This document shows, one piece after another, positions 18,356 to 27,827 of a DNA stretch of 64,000 nucleotides. Each line of letters starts with the position of its first letter. Positions within the stretch are counted from its first letter, which is position 1. Made by a program: the position numbers and the translations under genes. The notes beneath the pieces are model-generated. The model did not search any database, had not been told where the DNA came from, and was given only the letters and a program-made list of their open reading frames with translations. The DNA is from Psychrosphaera haliotis (GTDB lineage: Bacteria > Pseudomonadota > Gammaproteobacteria > Enterobacterales > Alteromonadaceae): contig NZ_BAAAFQ010000004.1 in assembly GCF_039523615.1 (NCBI RefSeq), positions 744,001 through 808,000 of the forward strand. The letters run 5' to 3'.

Positions 18356-20593
18356 CTACGACTTTTTAGGCGTACCTTTTTTCTCAGCTGGCTGTTCATC
18401 GGACATAGATACATTGTTGTATAGTGAAATAACGTTGGTTTTTCCTATACGGTGGCGATAGATTTTACGTAGGTAGTATATCGCCTGTTTGACGCTAGAA
18501 ATGCTCAATCGAATATCGTTTATTGATGTGAATTTGCTTTCATCGTGAATTAGCTCGCGATACTTTTTCTCGTACATAGGTTTGATAGCAAACCAGTTGG
18601 TATCTAGAATTTTAGCTGGGTTTTCAAACTCTTCTAACATGCTTTCTAGTTTAGCTTCATCAAACTCAGGCGCTTTAATAAACTCTACAATCGCTTTGTC
18701 TAAAGTATCATCAAACCCGTAGCTTTCTTTGGCAAAACAACGTTTTATATACGACACAATTAACGTTAAAAAGTCATCGCTTAAACATGGGCTTTTGGCC
18801 ACTAAGGTAGTAAGCGACAAATTAGCCGAGGCGCCTATAACCAGCGCAAATCGCTTAAGTGTAGTGTTAGGGAATAAACTATTGAGGTGGTGCTTAAGCT
18901 TATTGAGATCCATGTACGACAGTTTGTAATCCTTTGGAAGCGATACAATTGAAACCACTGACGAGCAGTTTTTAAAGAAGTGTAAATCTCTTAGATGGCT
19001 TGCGTCATAACCACTTTCTTTATATTTTTTAAGTGCCGCTCGGTAACGCTTTGACTCAACTGGCAAAAGGCTAATGCCCTCAATGGCTGTAGTGTCTTTA
19101 TTAAAATGCGGCAAATCAATAGAACGGAAAAACAAGTCATCGATGTCTAATTCCTCTTTATTCCTATCAAGAATACCAAGTCTTGAGTCACTAGCATCGC
19201 GCACCTTCACTACGGACTCTGCGTAGGCCACAGCAATAGGTCCTGCAAGGCTCATAAATAGATCGTTGGCATCTAAACGAATAGTTTCACCAATGTCTAT
19301 TCCCGCGCGTCTAAAGTAGTTTTCATCGTAGTCAGTAGTTACTGCTTGAGCTGTTAGGATATTAAAAATCTGCTGACTAATATACTGATTAGCGTGCTTT
19401 TCCATTGCGTTTACATCAATAAACTGACCGCTGTAATTGTCGTTAATACTCGCTTCGTCGGTTTCTTCTGCGTAGCGCATAATATCATTTGAAATCAGCA
19501 TCATGGCATTCCAAGGGCGAATGCGTTTTTTTATACTCTCCGAATTGCTGTCATCATTATCCATACTGTAAGAGAAATTCCACTCTTCCGACAAATACTT
19601 ACAAAGCAGTCGGCCAGCATTAATATGAAGAGCTTCAGACATTTCAGCGGTACGATGGGTAATATTGGGTAAAATACAAATGCCGCTGGTGAATATAGGC
19701 TCAAACACAAACGACTGGTTATGCGCTTGCATCTCTTGCTCAGTGCGAATGTCGAAGGTTTTACTCATGTAAGAATACTGCTGCGCTAGACCAAACTCCG
19801 ATGCCATTCCTGAGCCTGTGCCTCCACCAGCACTAAAGATATAGAAATATAGACGCGATTGGTTTGCTTTAATACCACACGAATCAATAAGGTATGAGTG
19901 AATGAACTTCCAGTCTTCGTTACTGAATTTATCGGTTTCTTTGTTTAATATTACTTTAGCCAGATATTGGCCAAGAATTGGCGCGTTACCCGCCCCTCCT
20001 GCATGCACTTCCGACAAGTCCATGATCTTTAATTTACTGTATTCGTTTAGAAAATTAATCCCGCCATTTTTAGCAGAAAACTGAATTCGGCCTCTGATAT
20101 CTTTATCTAAATCACCTAACATAACCAAAGGTTCAATAAGAAAAACCGGTTGTAAATCTTCGTCTGGCTGAATCTTTAAACTACGTTGGATCCAATTAAG
20201 GGCTTTGCGATTTTTTTCTTTGTGTTTTTCTTCAACATCATGAAAATCATTAAGATAAAACACTCGAGCATTGTGAACTAAGGTGGCAACATCTAAGGCG
20301 ATATTCGAACCGCAGCGGCCAAGTCCTATTAAACAGACCGATGGAAAGTTGGGTTCAACCGGCTCTGCATTTTCAGCCGTGATAGGCTTGGGCAATACGT
20401 GTCCGCGTAAAACATCTAAATTTTTCAGGATTTTATTTAAATCATCTTCGGTAAAATAGTTGTAATCACTTATCGTTTTCTCAACCAACGCTTTGCTTTT
20501 AGCCGGTGACTCTTCTGACAATGTAGTGTCTGAAATGGTGGGCTCTATGGTGTGTTTTGTCGTTTTATTACCAGACTTAGCTTTATTTGCCAT
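18356..20593 (-). CDS. Divergent FtsZ/tubulin-superfamily GTPase-like protein
   Basis: A 745-residue protein of unknown role. Residues 1-80 are polar and probably disordered. A tubulin/FtsZ-type domain begins at about 85 with the glycine-rich loop LIGLGRCGSNIALDV (88-102). A second glycine loop, HAGGAGNAPILGQ, lies at 197-209. The tubulin signature SAGGGTGSG follows at 254-262. WNAMMLISND (361-370) and ANQYISQQIFNILT (401-414) match the FtsZ positions that contact the base. The ~300-residue C-terminal region resembles nothing I know. FtsZ is ~380 residues and phage/plasmid tubulins are usually shorter still, so this is a large outlier. It is monocistronic, beside hipBA and a RhuM remnant. It could belong to the FtsZ-like or 'tubulin-like' bacterial families; polymerisation is inferred, not shown. 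Confidence 0.78.
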   Translation of the reverse strand: MANKAKSGNKTTKHTIEPTISDTTLSEESPAKSKALVEKTISDYNYFTEDDLNKILKNLDVLRGHVLPKPITAENAEPVEPNFPSVCLIGLGRCGSNIALDVATLVHNARVFYLNDFHDVEEKHKEKNRKALNWIQRSLKIQPDEDLQPVFLIEPLVMLGDLDKDIRGRIQFSAKNGGINFLNEYSKLKIMDLSEVHAGGAGNAPILGQYLAKVILNKETDKFSNEDWKFIHSYLIDSCGIKANQSRLYFYIFSAGGGTGSGMASEFGLAQQYSYMSKTFDIRTEQEMQAHNQSFVFEPIFTSGICILPNITHRTAEMSEALHINAGRLLCKYLSEEWNFSYSMDNDDSNSESIKKRIRPWNAMMLISNDIMRYAEETDEASINDNYSGQFIDVNAMEKHANQYISQQIFNILTAQAVTTDYDENYFRRAGIDIGETIRLDANDLFMSLAGPIAVAYAESVVKVRDASDSRLGILDRNKEELDIDDLFFRSIDLPHFNKDTTAIEGISLLPVESKRYRAALKKYKESGYDASHLRDLHFFKNCSSVVSIVSLPKDYKLSYMDLNKLKHHLNSLFPNTTLKRFALVIGASANLSLTTLVAKSPCLSDDFLTLIVSYIKRCFAKESYGFDDTLDKAIVEFIKAPEFDEAKLESMLEEFENPAKILDTNWFAIKPMYEKKYRELIHDESKFTSINDIRLSISSVKQAIYYLRKIYRHRIGKTNVISLYNNVSMSDEQPAEKKGTPKKS

Positions 20594-20783
20594 GACTTCA
20601 TTCCCTAATGATTTTTCACACGATTGTGTACAAAAATAAACCGATTAATAAAACCTAGTTTATAAATTGAAGAAATACTAATTTCGTGTGAGGTTTTTTT
20701 GTACAGGGCAAATAAAATAAATGGCTAATAAATATATTGTTTTTGTAATTGCTGCTTATGACAAAAGTTACTGCATTTCGCAT

Positions 20784-20819
20784 AAAAAAGCCGACACCCA
20801 TAAATAATCAGATGCCGGC
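20784..20819 (-). terminator. Rho-independent terminator of the CocE-type hydrolase gene
   Basis: A GCCGGCATC/GGTGTCGGC stem, with two positions that pair as G-U only in the - strand RNA, is followed by six T on that strand. It lies 49 bases after the stop at 20869. No gene is seen in 20594-20868. Confidence 0.8.
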
Positions 20820-20868
20820 GCTTTTTAAGACCAGAGGTTTAATTCAAAACCTTGTCATCGGCAGGTTT

Positions 20869-22839
20869 TTAATCCAATGTTTTAAACTTAATCGCACTTG
20901 GGTATTTTTTAGTGTGATAAATTTTATGGAATGCGCGGGTGAAGTCGCTTTCCTTGGCGTCAAAAATGTTGTCTACGTATTTTTGAGGATTGATGTCGAT
21001 AAACGGGAACATGCTGCTTTGTATTTGAATTTGCAGTTTGTGGCCGCGTTTAAAGGTGTGTAGCACGTCGTATAGTTCAAACTTAACCTGTGTTGGTGTA
21101 TTTGGTTTAAACGGCTTTGGATCGCTCATGCTGTCTCTAAAACGACCACGAATGACGCCCCACCTTACCAACTCATGACGATTACCCGTTGCGCGGTCCA
21201 CTTTGTCGTTGTTCTCATCTTTACCCGGTTTTACGTCCACCAGCTTCACTACAATATCAGCGGCTGATTGTGTTGTTGAGAACCACAAGTCTAGGTCAAT
21301 AGCACCGCTTAACGTCAGGTCATCATCAAGTACTTCGGTTTCAAATACTAAAACGTCAGGGCGACGCGCCGCAAAACGCTGATCTTCAACCATGTAAGGA
21401 CGGTCCCAACCACGGCTTATTTTGGCAGAATGAGGAACGGGCTTGTTCGGATCGCTAATGTACTCACTCGCACCCGTGTCATTTTTTGTGGCGCTAAGAG
21501 ATTCATTCCCGCCTAAAAATAATGTTTGGGCTTTCGCTTCTTTTGGTGGCCAAACATCAAACTTTCTCCAGCGGTTACTGCCCGTTTCAAAAATCGTTGC
21601 GGTAGCAATATTAGATGCCTTACCTTGCTTACTGTTAGCTGCGTTGCCTTTTAAGTGCTCTTTAAAAAATGGCAGCTGGATTTCCTCTTGAAACCATTTG
21701 CTTGTATCAAAACCAAAGTTGGCTTCGCCTAGCTTAGAACCGCCAGAACGACTGTTCCACTGACCGTGATACCAAGGCCCCATAACTAGCTTAATATGAT
21801 CTTTATTGTTGTTGTCAGACATCGTTTGATACGTATACAGCGGACCATATAAATCTTCTGTATCGTACCAACCGCCCACCACTAACGTAGCTGGTTTAGT
21901 ATTGCCTAAATGCTGTAATACATCGCGCGCTTTCCAGTAGTCGTCGTAATTAGGGTGTTCAGTCAACTCATTCCAAAACGGACGCGTTTCGTTAAAGTAC
22001 TTTTTATTAACGTTGCTAAGCGGCCCTAACTCTTTAAAAAATTGATAACCGTCTGGCGTTACTGAATCCATGCGTTTCGCACCATGCGCTTGTGGGCTTT
22101 CTCGCTTTTTATCAAAGCTATCAAAAAAGATAAACGCCATTGGCGTTACAAAGGCGCCATTTCGGTGAAAGTCATCAAAAAACCAGTCAGCAATTGGTGC
22201 TTGTGGCGATATCGCCTTTAACGCTGGGTGACTGTTAATAGAAGCTACCGACGTATAGTAACCAGGATACGACGTTCCCCACATTCCCACTTTTCCGTTA
22301 TTGTTCGGGATGTTTTTCACCAACCAATCAATACTGTCAAACGTGTCCGTGGCGTCATCAGTGGCACCTTTGCCTCGTTTATAGGCATCTTGCGGACGCA
22401 TATTTACAAATTCGCCTTCCGACATGTACTTACCGCGAACATCTTGGAATACAAAAATAAATTTGTCTTTTTCAAAGGACTCACTTGGGCCTAACGCTCT
22501 TTTATACTTATCAGAGCCATAAGGCGCTACGCGATAAGGCGTGCGTTGAAACATCATTGGATAAGACTGAGAGTCGTCGTTTGGAATATAAACCGAGGTA
22601 AATAATTTAATGCCATCACGCATTGGAATTTGATATTCATACTTGGTGTAATTAGCACGAATAAAGTCCGCTCGTGGATTTGCTTTTTCTGTGGCTAGCG
22701 CGGCCGTTGCTGAAGTACTTGCCAGCGCACTTGTTGTCAGGGAGTTCGAGGTTACTAAACTGTTCGCCGCTGCATTATTCGCTATCACACCAGCAAATAG
22801 TAAACTGCAGGCAACTAATCGAGTTGCTAAGTCTCGCAT
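20869..22839 (-). CDS. Secreted CocE/NonD-family serine hydrolase
   Basis: A 656-residue protein with an N-terminal signal sequence (to about residue 25) and then a low-complexity Ala/Ser/Thr stretch. The catalytic domain has IPMRDGIKLFTSVYIP, the nucleophile motif GMWGTSYPGY (about 187-196), an Asp in GGWYDTEDL and a His in MGPWYHGQW. The C-terminal jelly-roll domain contains DLDLWFSTT and a final RGHKLQIQI segment. Relatives include cocaine esterase, glutaryl-7-ACA acylase and alpha-amino-acid ester hydrolase, which cleave or transfer acyl groups. The periplasmic substrate is unknown. Confidence 0.92.
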   Translation of the reverse strand: MRDLATRLVACSLLFAGVIANNAAANSLVTSNSLTTSALASTSATAALATEKANPRADFIRANYTKYEYQIPMRDGIKLFTSVYIPNDDSQSYPMMFQRTPYRVAPYGSDKYKRALGPSESFEKDKFIFVFQDVRGKYMSEGEFVNMRPQDAYKRGKGATDDATDTFDSIDWLVKNIPNNNGKVGMWGTSYPGYYTSVASINSHPALKAISPQAPIADWFFDDFHRNGAFVTPMAFIFFDSFDKKRESPQAHGAKRMDSVTPDGYQFFKELGPLSNVNKKYFNETRPFWNELTEHPNYDDYWKARDVLQHLGNTKPATLVVGGWYDTEDLYGPLYTYQTMSDNNNKDHIKLVMGPWYHGQWNSRSGGSKLGEANFGFDTSKWFQEEIQLPFFKEHLKGNAANSKQGKASNIATATIFETGSNRWRKFDVWPPKEAKAQTLFLGGNESLSATKNDTGASEYISDPNKPVPHSAKISRGWDRPYMVEDQRFAARRPDVLVFETEVLDDDLTLSGAIDLDLWFSTTQSAADIVVKLVDVKPGKDENNDKVDRATGNRHELVRWGVIRGRFRDSMSDPKPFKPNTPTQVKFELYDVLHTFKRGHKLQIQIQSSMFPFIDINPQKYVDNIFDAKESDFTRAFHKIYHTKKYPSAIKFKTLD

Positions 22840-23169
22840 GTTAATTCCTTATTATTCTTAGACTGCATTCACAGACTGTATTTATAAATTGTTTTTATAG
22901 ATGTACGGCATTTGTATTATTTTTAAACAAACAACTCAATGTATATGAGACCATTGCCAAAATTATGCGGCTGAAAATTAAGCGTCCAAATCTGTGGTTG
23001 TAAAAAAATGGTTGTTTACAGCTGCTAAAAGTGAATATTAAAACCATGCACCATTATCAATATAAAGTTGATTCTGTTTTGCTATAACACTCATTTATAA
23101 ATATAACGAGGTGTAATAAATTGTCGTCACATTATTTGAATGATCAATTACACAGGAGTTAAGCTCGTT
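22840..23169. other. Divergent intergenic region, no gene seen
   Basis: About 330 AT-rich bases separate the CocE-type hydrolase and the oxygenase, which are read outward. It must carry both promoters. I saw no repeat, palindrome or small gene that I can support. Confidence 0.5.
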
Positions 23170-24135
23170 ATGTCTAAATCTCAATTACAGCGTGCACAAG
23201 AGCTTGCCAGACCAAGCCGTGAAGAAATGTTAGTTCGAGCTCCGTCGGTTCAGTATTTTTGGGACAACAACCGTGCCCTTTTTGAAGGCGCATGGGCCGA
23301 GTGGGAACAAACTAATCAGGAACAATTATCAAAATTAGGCGAAGCCATCATTGCGCCCAAACTGAGAGAAGCAGTAGCTGCAGCTTGGCAAGACCCTTCT
23401 AAAGAGTCTGCTGTTTACGATCTTTGGGAAGAAGTATCGCCAGGTGTTTTCCAATGTCAGTTTTTTGATCCAGAAGGGCTGGTTGCATTGCGTGAATACT
23501 TAGAAAAAGTGGCTGACGCACAAATCCCATTACGACCGCCTTACGGTATTGTTTTAAACCGTCACGGTGCCATGTTAGATCCGCGCTCGGAAGGTTATCT
23601 TGCTGCGCCTGGGTTCCAAAGGTTTTACCGCGAAATTATGAATCAGTACATGCGCCCTATTGCTCGTTTATTATTTCCGGAGGTAACTGGATTTGATACT
23701 CAAACTTTTGGTTTTTCAATTCAATATCAAGCCGGCGTAGATACGTCATTGCGTCTTCATACCGATGCTTCAGCGGCGACCTTGAATATTAATATGAATA
23801 AGCCTGGTGAAGAATTTACGGGTTCAGAAGTGGACTTTTACGATCCAATGACAGGCAACGTAAACCGACTAACCTTTGAGCCTGGTATGGCGATGTTACA
23901 CAAAGGCAATATTGCTCACGCAGCCCAACCTATAACAAGTGGTGAGCGTTCTAATATGGTGCTTTGGTTGTATGGTGATCGCGGAAGAATACCGCAGCAT
24001 TCTCAGCTACATTCTGCTTTTGAAACAAGCTCGGAACCAGGCTCTGGGCCAGCTGCTAAAGAAGCTGCCATACAAGCAGCTAAACAAAGATGGAGCCTGC
24101 CTGAAGGCAACTATGATGGTCACGCTCCATTTTAA
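23170..24135 (+). CDS. 2-oxoglutarate/Fe(II)-dependent oxygenase
   Basis: A 321-residue protein. The iron facial triad is visible as LHTDASAATLN (H-x-D, near residues 197-199) and a distal His in LHKGNIAHAAQPI, followed by the Arg in SGERSNMVLW that would bind 2-oxoglutarate. The ATG at 23170 follows AGGAG, although 11 bases away. The alternative start at 23140 has no ribosome site. Relatives include fungal and bacterial procollagen-lysine-hydroxylase-like enzymes. The substrate is unknown. Confidence 0.82.
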   Translation: MSKSQLQRAQELARPSREEMLVRAPSVQYFWDNNRALFEGAWAEWEQTNQEQLSKLGEAIIAPKLREAVAAAWQDPSKESAVYDLWEEVSPGVFQCQFFDPEGLVALREYLEKVADAQIPLRPPYGIVLNRHGAMLDPRSEGYLAAPGFQRFYREIMNQYMRPIARLLFPEVTGFDTQTFGFSIQYQAGVDTSLRLHTDASAATLNINMNKPGEEFTGSEVDFYDPMTGNVNRLTFEPGMAMLHKGNIAHAAQPITSGERSNMVLWLYGDRGRIPQHSQLHSAFETSSEPGSGPAAKEAAIQAAKQRWSLPEGNYDGHAPF

Positions 24136-24163
24136 AACTGGATAGCAGTTTTAAAAAACAAAA

Positions 24164-24186
24164 AAGCAGCGAGTTTATCGCTGCTT
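24164..24186. terminator. Bidirectional hairpin between convergent genes
   Basis: The perfect 9-bp stem AAGCAGCGA / TCGCTGCTT has loop GTTTA. The T-run is better on the - strand, so it suits the convergent gene ending at 24381 as well as the oxygenase gene ending at 24135. Confidence 0.65.
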
Positions 24187-24210
24187 ACTTATTCTATAAT
24201 TTACAGTAGA

Positions 24211-24263
24211 ACTAAAACTGAACACTAAAACTAAAACTCAAACTAACACTAAAACTGAACACT
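24211..24263. repeat. Short ACTAAAACTGAACACT direct repeat region
   Basis: The 16-base unit ACTAAAACTGAACACT occurs at 24211-24226 and again at 24248-24263, with degenerate CTAAAACTCAAACTAA units between. It lies in a non-coding gap of 245 bases. It looks like replication-slippage sequence; no function is evident. Confidence 0.6.
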
Positions 24264-24380
24264 CAAAAAGTGTCTTACTTATAATAAGTTTAAACTATTT
24301 AGCTTGTTCGTTTTGGCCAAAACCAACTTCTTTTTTTACTATCATACAGCTTGAGTTTGGCATGTTAGTAGCAAAGTAAT

Positions 24381-24803
24381 CTAAGCCTGCATCGTTCTTA
24401 AATACGAAATATTTTTATTTACTGAATCAACATACGTTAACCCTTTTAAAGAACCTTTTGCCATTGAAGCCATGCAAGGCATGTCATCAAACCACGTACG
24501 GGTATATTCAAACGAACACATGCCGTCCATAGTCGGTGTCACAACAATGTTGTATTGCACGTCACCATCATTAAAGTTTTGTTCTGCATAAAAAGTCAGT
24601 GGTTGTTTAGCTCTGTCTTCTACAGCATATACGAGACGAGCGCCGTATCCATCGCCCATGAAGTCATCAAGCATTTTCACTGTTTCTATGCATTTGTGAT
24701 CTTCAGCTAAGTCAGTTATTGCACCGGCATTAGCAACCGCATTAAAGAAAACAAATATGCTCACTATTGCTACGTGGCTAAGTTTTTTAACAAAAAAATT
24801 CAT
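24381..24803 (-). CDS. Secreted protein of unknown function
   Basis: A 140-residue protein with an N-terminal signal peptide cleaved near ANA-GA (about residue 26). The mature part contains four cysteines (CIETV, MCSFEY, DMPCMAS and one more region) that could form disulfides in the periplasm, and a DMPCMASMAKGSLKG tail element. I do not recognise the family. No operon partner is evident. Confidence 0.65.
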   Translation of the reverse strand: MNFFVKKLSHVAIVSIFVFFNAVANAGAITDLAEDHKCIETVKMLDDFMGDGYGARLVYAVEDRAKQPLTFYAEQNFNDGDVQYNIVVTPTMDGMCSFEYTRTWFDDMPCMASMAKGSLKGLTYVDSVNKNISYLRTMQA

Positions 24804-24898
24804 TTCGACTAAATCCCTTTAATTTATAAGTTGGTTTTTACCAATTATAAGCACAAATACAAACAATTAAAACCGCGTAACGTTATGACACGTTATGA

Positions 24899-25795
24899 CT
24901 AATCTACCCTTCTAGCGCCATGTTCTTTTAGTGCTTGAATGCGCTTTTCAAGTGGTGGATGACTCGAAAAAAGAGCGTGTATTCGACCAGCATTAATCGC
25001 AAATGCGGCAATTTCATCAGGTACTTTTGCTTCTGCAACTTTGTTTCCCATTTGTAGCTTTTCTAGCGCCGCAATCATTTTATGTTTACCCACAATGGAG
25101 GCTGCGCCAGCGTCGGCCCTGAACTCTCGGTATCGAGAAAACCACATCGTAATGATCATCGCCAACACACCTAAAATAAGCTCAGCTACAATCGATACAA
25201 TCCAAAATGCTGGGCCATGTCCGCGTTCAACTTTAAACACAACGCGGTCAACAAAATGACCTATCACTCGTGACAAAAACACCACAAAAGTATTCATTAC
25301 GCCTTGCAATAGTGTCATTGTCACCATATCGCCATTAGCTACATGGCTAACTTCATGGGCAAGCACCGCTTCAACCTCATCTTGTGTCATATGCTCTAGC
25401 AAGCCTTGGCTAACTGCGACTAACGCATTATTGCGATTCCAACCTGTGGCAAACGCATTTGGGCTTCTGCTAGGAAAAATACCCACTTCTGGCATGCCAA
25501 TATTCATTTGTTTTGCTTGGCGCTCAACGGTGCTAATTAACCATCGCTCTTGTTGCGACTGTGGGCTTTTAATCAACTCTACTCGCATAGAGCGTTTTGC
25601 CATCGGCTTTGAAATTAACAAAGAGATAATTGAGCCAGAAAAGCCCAATACGGCAGCGTAAACTAATAGCGCCTGCAAATTTAAGTCAACGCCATTTTCA
25701 GCTAAAAGCCCTTCTAAACCAAGTAGCCTAAACGTGATACCTAGCAACGCTAAAATAGCAATGTTTGATATGATGAACAGTCCGATACGAAACAT
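24899..25795 (-). CDS. htpX: Membrane metalloprotease HtpX
   Basis: A 298-residue inner-membrane M48 protease that degrades misfolded membrane proteins. Two N-terminal membrane segments (about 5-25 and 38-60) precede the zinc motif VLAHEVSHVANGD (about 143-155). Two more hydrophobic segments follow, then FRADAGAASI supplying the third zinc ligand. Length matches E. coli HtpX (293). In enterobacteria it is under CpxR and heat-shock control; no such site was confirmed here. Confidence 0.97.
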   Translation of the reverse strand: MFRIGLFIISNIAILALLGITFRLLGLEGLLAENGVDLNLQALLVYAAVLGFSGSIISLLISKPMAKRSMRVELIKSPQSQQERWLISTVERQAKQMNIGMPEVGIFPSRSPNAFATGWNRNNALVAVSQGLLEHMTQDEVEAVLAHEVSHVANGDMVTMTLLQGVMNTFVVFLSRVIGHFVDRVVFKVERGHGPAFWIVSIVAELILGVLAMIITMWFSRYREFRADAGAASIVGKHKMIAALEKLQMGNKVAEAKVPDEIAAFAINAGRIHALFSSHPPLEKRIQALKEHGARRVD

Positions 25796-25945
25796 GATTA
25801 ATTCCTACAATATGTAATTTTAAAGTAATGACGATTTGTTTGATCTGGAACATATTACTTGTACACATAATATTCAATACAATCTTTACATCACTCTGTC
25901 TTTTCACTATCGTTTAATCAGATTAATAACTATTCAGAGAGTCTT

Positions 25946-26341
25946 ATGTATCAAAAGATTGTATGTGCCATTGAAGCGAGTGACGAAGGTAAATTAGTGT
26001 TAGAGAAAGCGTGTGGGTTAGCTAAAGCATACAACGCAAAACTCTATGTTGCTCATGTTATTCCATACTCAATACTTCCTAAAGATTATCAAAAAACTCT
26101 CGAAGAGGAAGCTGCACCATTGATCGACAAGATTACGGAATCATTTGGTATATCTCAGAAAAAAGTGTCTATTAACGTAGGTAAACCTTACGAGCAAATT
26201 TGTTTAGTTGCAGATAAAAAAGAAGCAGACCTAATTGTCATTGGCACTCACTCTAAAAAAGGAATTCAAGCCCTAATAGGCTCAACAGCAAACGGTGTTG
26301 TTAACTATGCAAAATGCGACGTCTTTTTAGTTAAGATTTAG
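25946..26341 (+). CDS. Universal stress protein UspA family
   Basis: A 131-residue cytoplasmic protein. It has the USP fold markers IVCAIEASDEGKLVLEKA at the N-terminus and the C-terminal IVIGTHSKKGIQALIGSTANGVVNYAKCDV, close to the ATP-binding G-2x-G-9x-G(S/T) pattern. The family supports survival under starvation and stress. It stands alone, and a hairpin follows. Confidence 0.92.
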   Translation: MYQKIVCAIEASDEGKLVLEKACGLAKAYNAKLYVAHVIPYSILPKDYQKTLEEEAAPLIDKITESFGISQKKVSINVGKPYEQICLVADKKEADLIVIGTHSKKGIQALIGSTANGVVNYAKCDVFLVKI

Positions 26342-26361
26342 TGTAGCTAAGCTAGATTGAG

Positions 26362-26382
26362 GCGCCACGTCAATTGTGGCGC
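26362..26382 (+). terminator. Hairpin after the universal stress gene
   Basis: The perfect 7-bp stem GCGCCAC / GTGGCGC has loop GTCAATT, 20 bases after the stop. It is followed by AGTTAATTTTTG, a modest T-run. Confidence 0.65.
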
Positions 26383-26528
26383 AGTTAATTTTTGAACCTC
26401 TCTTTGTTTATAATAATGAGCTGTATTTATTTTTTTGTACCTTTACGTATAAAAAGGTTTAAATTAAAAACTTCATCCCCATCTACCGGTAACCAATTTC
26501 TTTCTCCTTCAATTAAAAAGGAAACATG

Positions 26529-27704
26529 ATGCTTAATTTTACATTTAAGAACCAAACTGAAATTTTATTCGGCAAAGGTCAAATATCTGAAGTACCCGCT
26601 AGATTACCCGCTAACGCAAAAGTACTATTTTTATATGGCGGCGGTTCTATTAAAAAGAACGGCATTTATGACCAAGTAGTTAACGCTCTTAAAGATGCAG
26701 AAGTTTTTGAATTTAGTGGTGTTGAGCCAAACCCATCTTATGAAACCTTAATTAAGGCAGTAGATGTTGCTCGCACTAACGAGGTTAACTTTATTTTAGC
26801 CGTAGGCGGCGGAAGTGTTATCGATGGCGCAAAATTTGTAGCGGCAGCGCATAACTTTGATGGTGAACCTTGGGATATTTTAGCGAAAGGTGCAAAATTC
26901 GAAAACCCTCTACCAATAGGTGCAGTGCTTACTCTTCCGGCAACAGGCTCTGAAAGCAACGGTAACTCTGTTGTTACTAAAAAAGAGACTTCGCAAAAAT
27001 TAGCGTTCGCATCAGAAACCGTTCAACCACAGTTTGCTCTATTAGACCCTGAGTTCACGTTCTCATTACCACCTAGACAAATCAGCAATGGTGCAGTTGA
27101 TGCCTTTGTTCATGTTATTGAGCAGTATTTAACGTACCCAGTAAATGCACCGCTGCAAGACCGTTTTGCTGAAGGCATTTTACAAACTCTTATTGTTGAA
27201 GGTCCTAAAGCCCTTGAAAACCCTGAAGACTATGACGTTCGAGCAAATGTAATGTGGTCGGCAACAATGGCACTAAATGGTCTAATTGGTAAAGGTGTTC
27301 CTCAAGATTGGGCAACTCACATGATTGGTCATGAGCTAACGGCTATTTATGGCCTTGATCATGCTCAAACACTGGCGATTGTTTTACCTTCACTAATGAA
27401 GGTTCAAGCAGAATCTAAAAAAGAGAAAATTGCACAACTTGGTCAACGAGTATTTGGTTTAGCTGGCGCCGGTGGTGTTGGCAGCGAACATATTATTGAT
27501 GACACAATTCAAGCGGTTGTTAACTTCTTTGAAGATATGGGTGTTGAAACCAAAATGTCTGACTATGACTTAAATGGAGACTCTACAGAGGTAGCAATAG
27601 ACAAGCTAATTGCTAACTTAGAGAAAAACGGCATGACGGCTATTGGCGAACACGGTGACATTGACCCAGCCAAAGCTAGAAAAATACTAGAGCTTAGTGT
27701 TTAA
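26529..27704 (+). CDS. yqhD: NADPH-dependent aldehyde reductase, YqhD-type iron alcohol dehydrogenase
   Basis: The protein has 391 residues. It is collinear with E. coli YqhD: ILFGKG at the N-terminus, LAVGGGSVIDGAKF (about 92-105), LPATGSESN, DAFVHVIEQY and GHELTAIYGLDHAQTLAIVLP with the metal-binding His residues. It reduces short-chain and lipid-peroxidation aldehydes. Of two adjacent ATGs, the second (26529) has the better spacing from AAGGA. Confidence 0.93.
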   Translation: MLNFTFKNQTEILFGKGQISEVPARLPANAKVLFLYGGGSIKKNGIYDQVVNALKDAEVFEFSGVEPNPSYETLIKAVDVARTNEVNFILAVGGGSVIDGAKFVAAAHNFDGEPWDILAKGAKFENPLPIGAVLTLPATGSESNGNSVVTKKETSQKLAFASETVQPQFALLDPEFTFSLPPRQISNGAVDAFVHVIEQYLTYPVNAPLQDRFAEGILQTLIVEGPKALENPEDYDVRANVMWSATMALNGLIGKGVPQDWATHMIGHELTAIYGLDHAQTLAIVLPSLMKVQAESKKEKIAQLGQRVFGLAGAGGVGSEHIIDDTIQAVVNFFEDMGVETKMSDYDLNGDSTEVAIDKLIANLEKNGMTAIGEHGDIDPAKARKILELSV

Positions 27705-27777
27705 GCTGAATATTTAAGAAAACTGTGTAGCTCTCTTCTATACAGTTAGTCAGAATTGCTATTAGCAATTTTCCATC

Positions 27778-27804
27778 AAAAAAGGCGCCTAGTGCGCCTT
27801 TTTT
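27778..27804. terminator. Bidirectional terminator between yqhD and the PEP-CTERM gene
   Basis: AAAAAAGGCGC / GCGCCTTTTTT forms a perfect stem around CTAGT with A- and T-runs on both sides. It serves both convergent genes. An identical GGCGCCTAGTGCGCC core recurs at 28884-28899. Confidence 0.88.
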
Positions 27805-27827
27805 GTTATCTATTTTTGATTTGGATA

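Noticed and set aside
18356..20593. Possibility that this is the cell-division ftsZ gene
   Set aside because: It lacks the ftsQ-ftsA-ftsZ neighbours, is twice the length of FtsZ and diverges outside the GTP-binding motifs.
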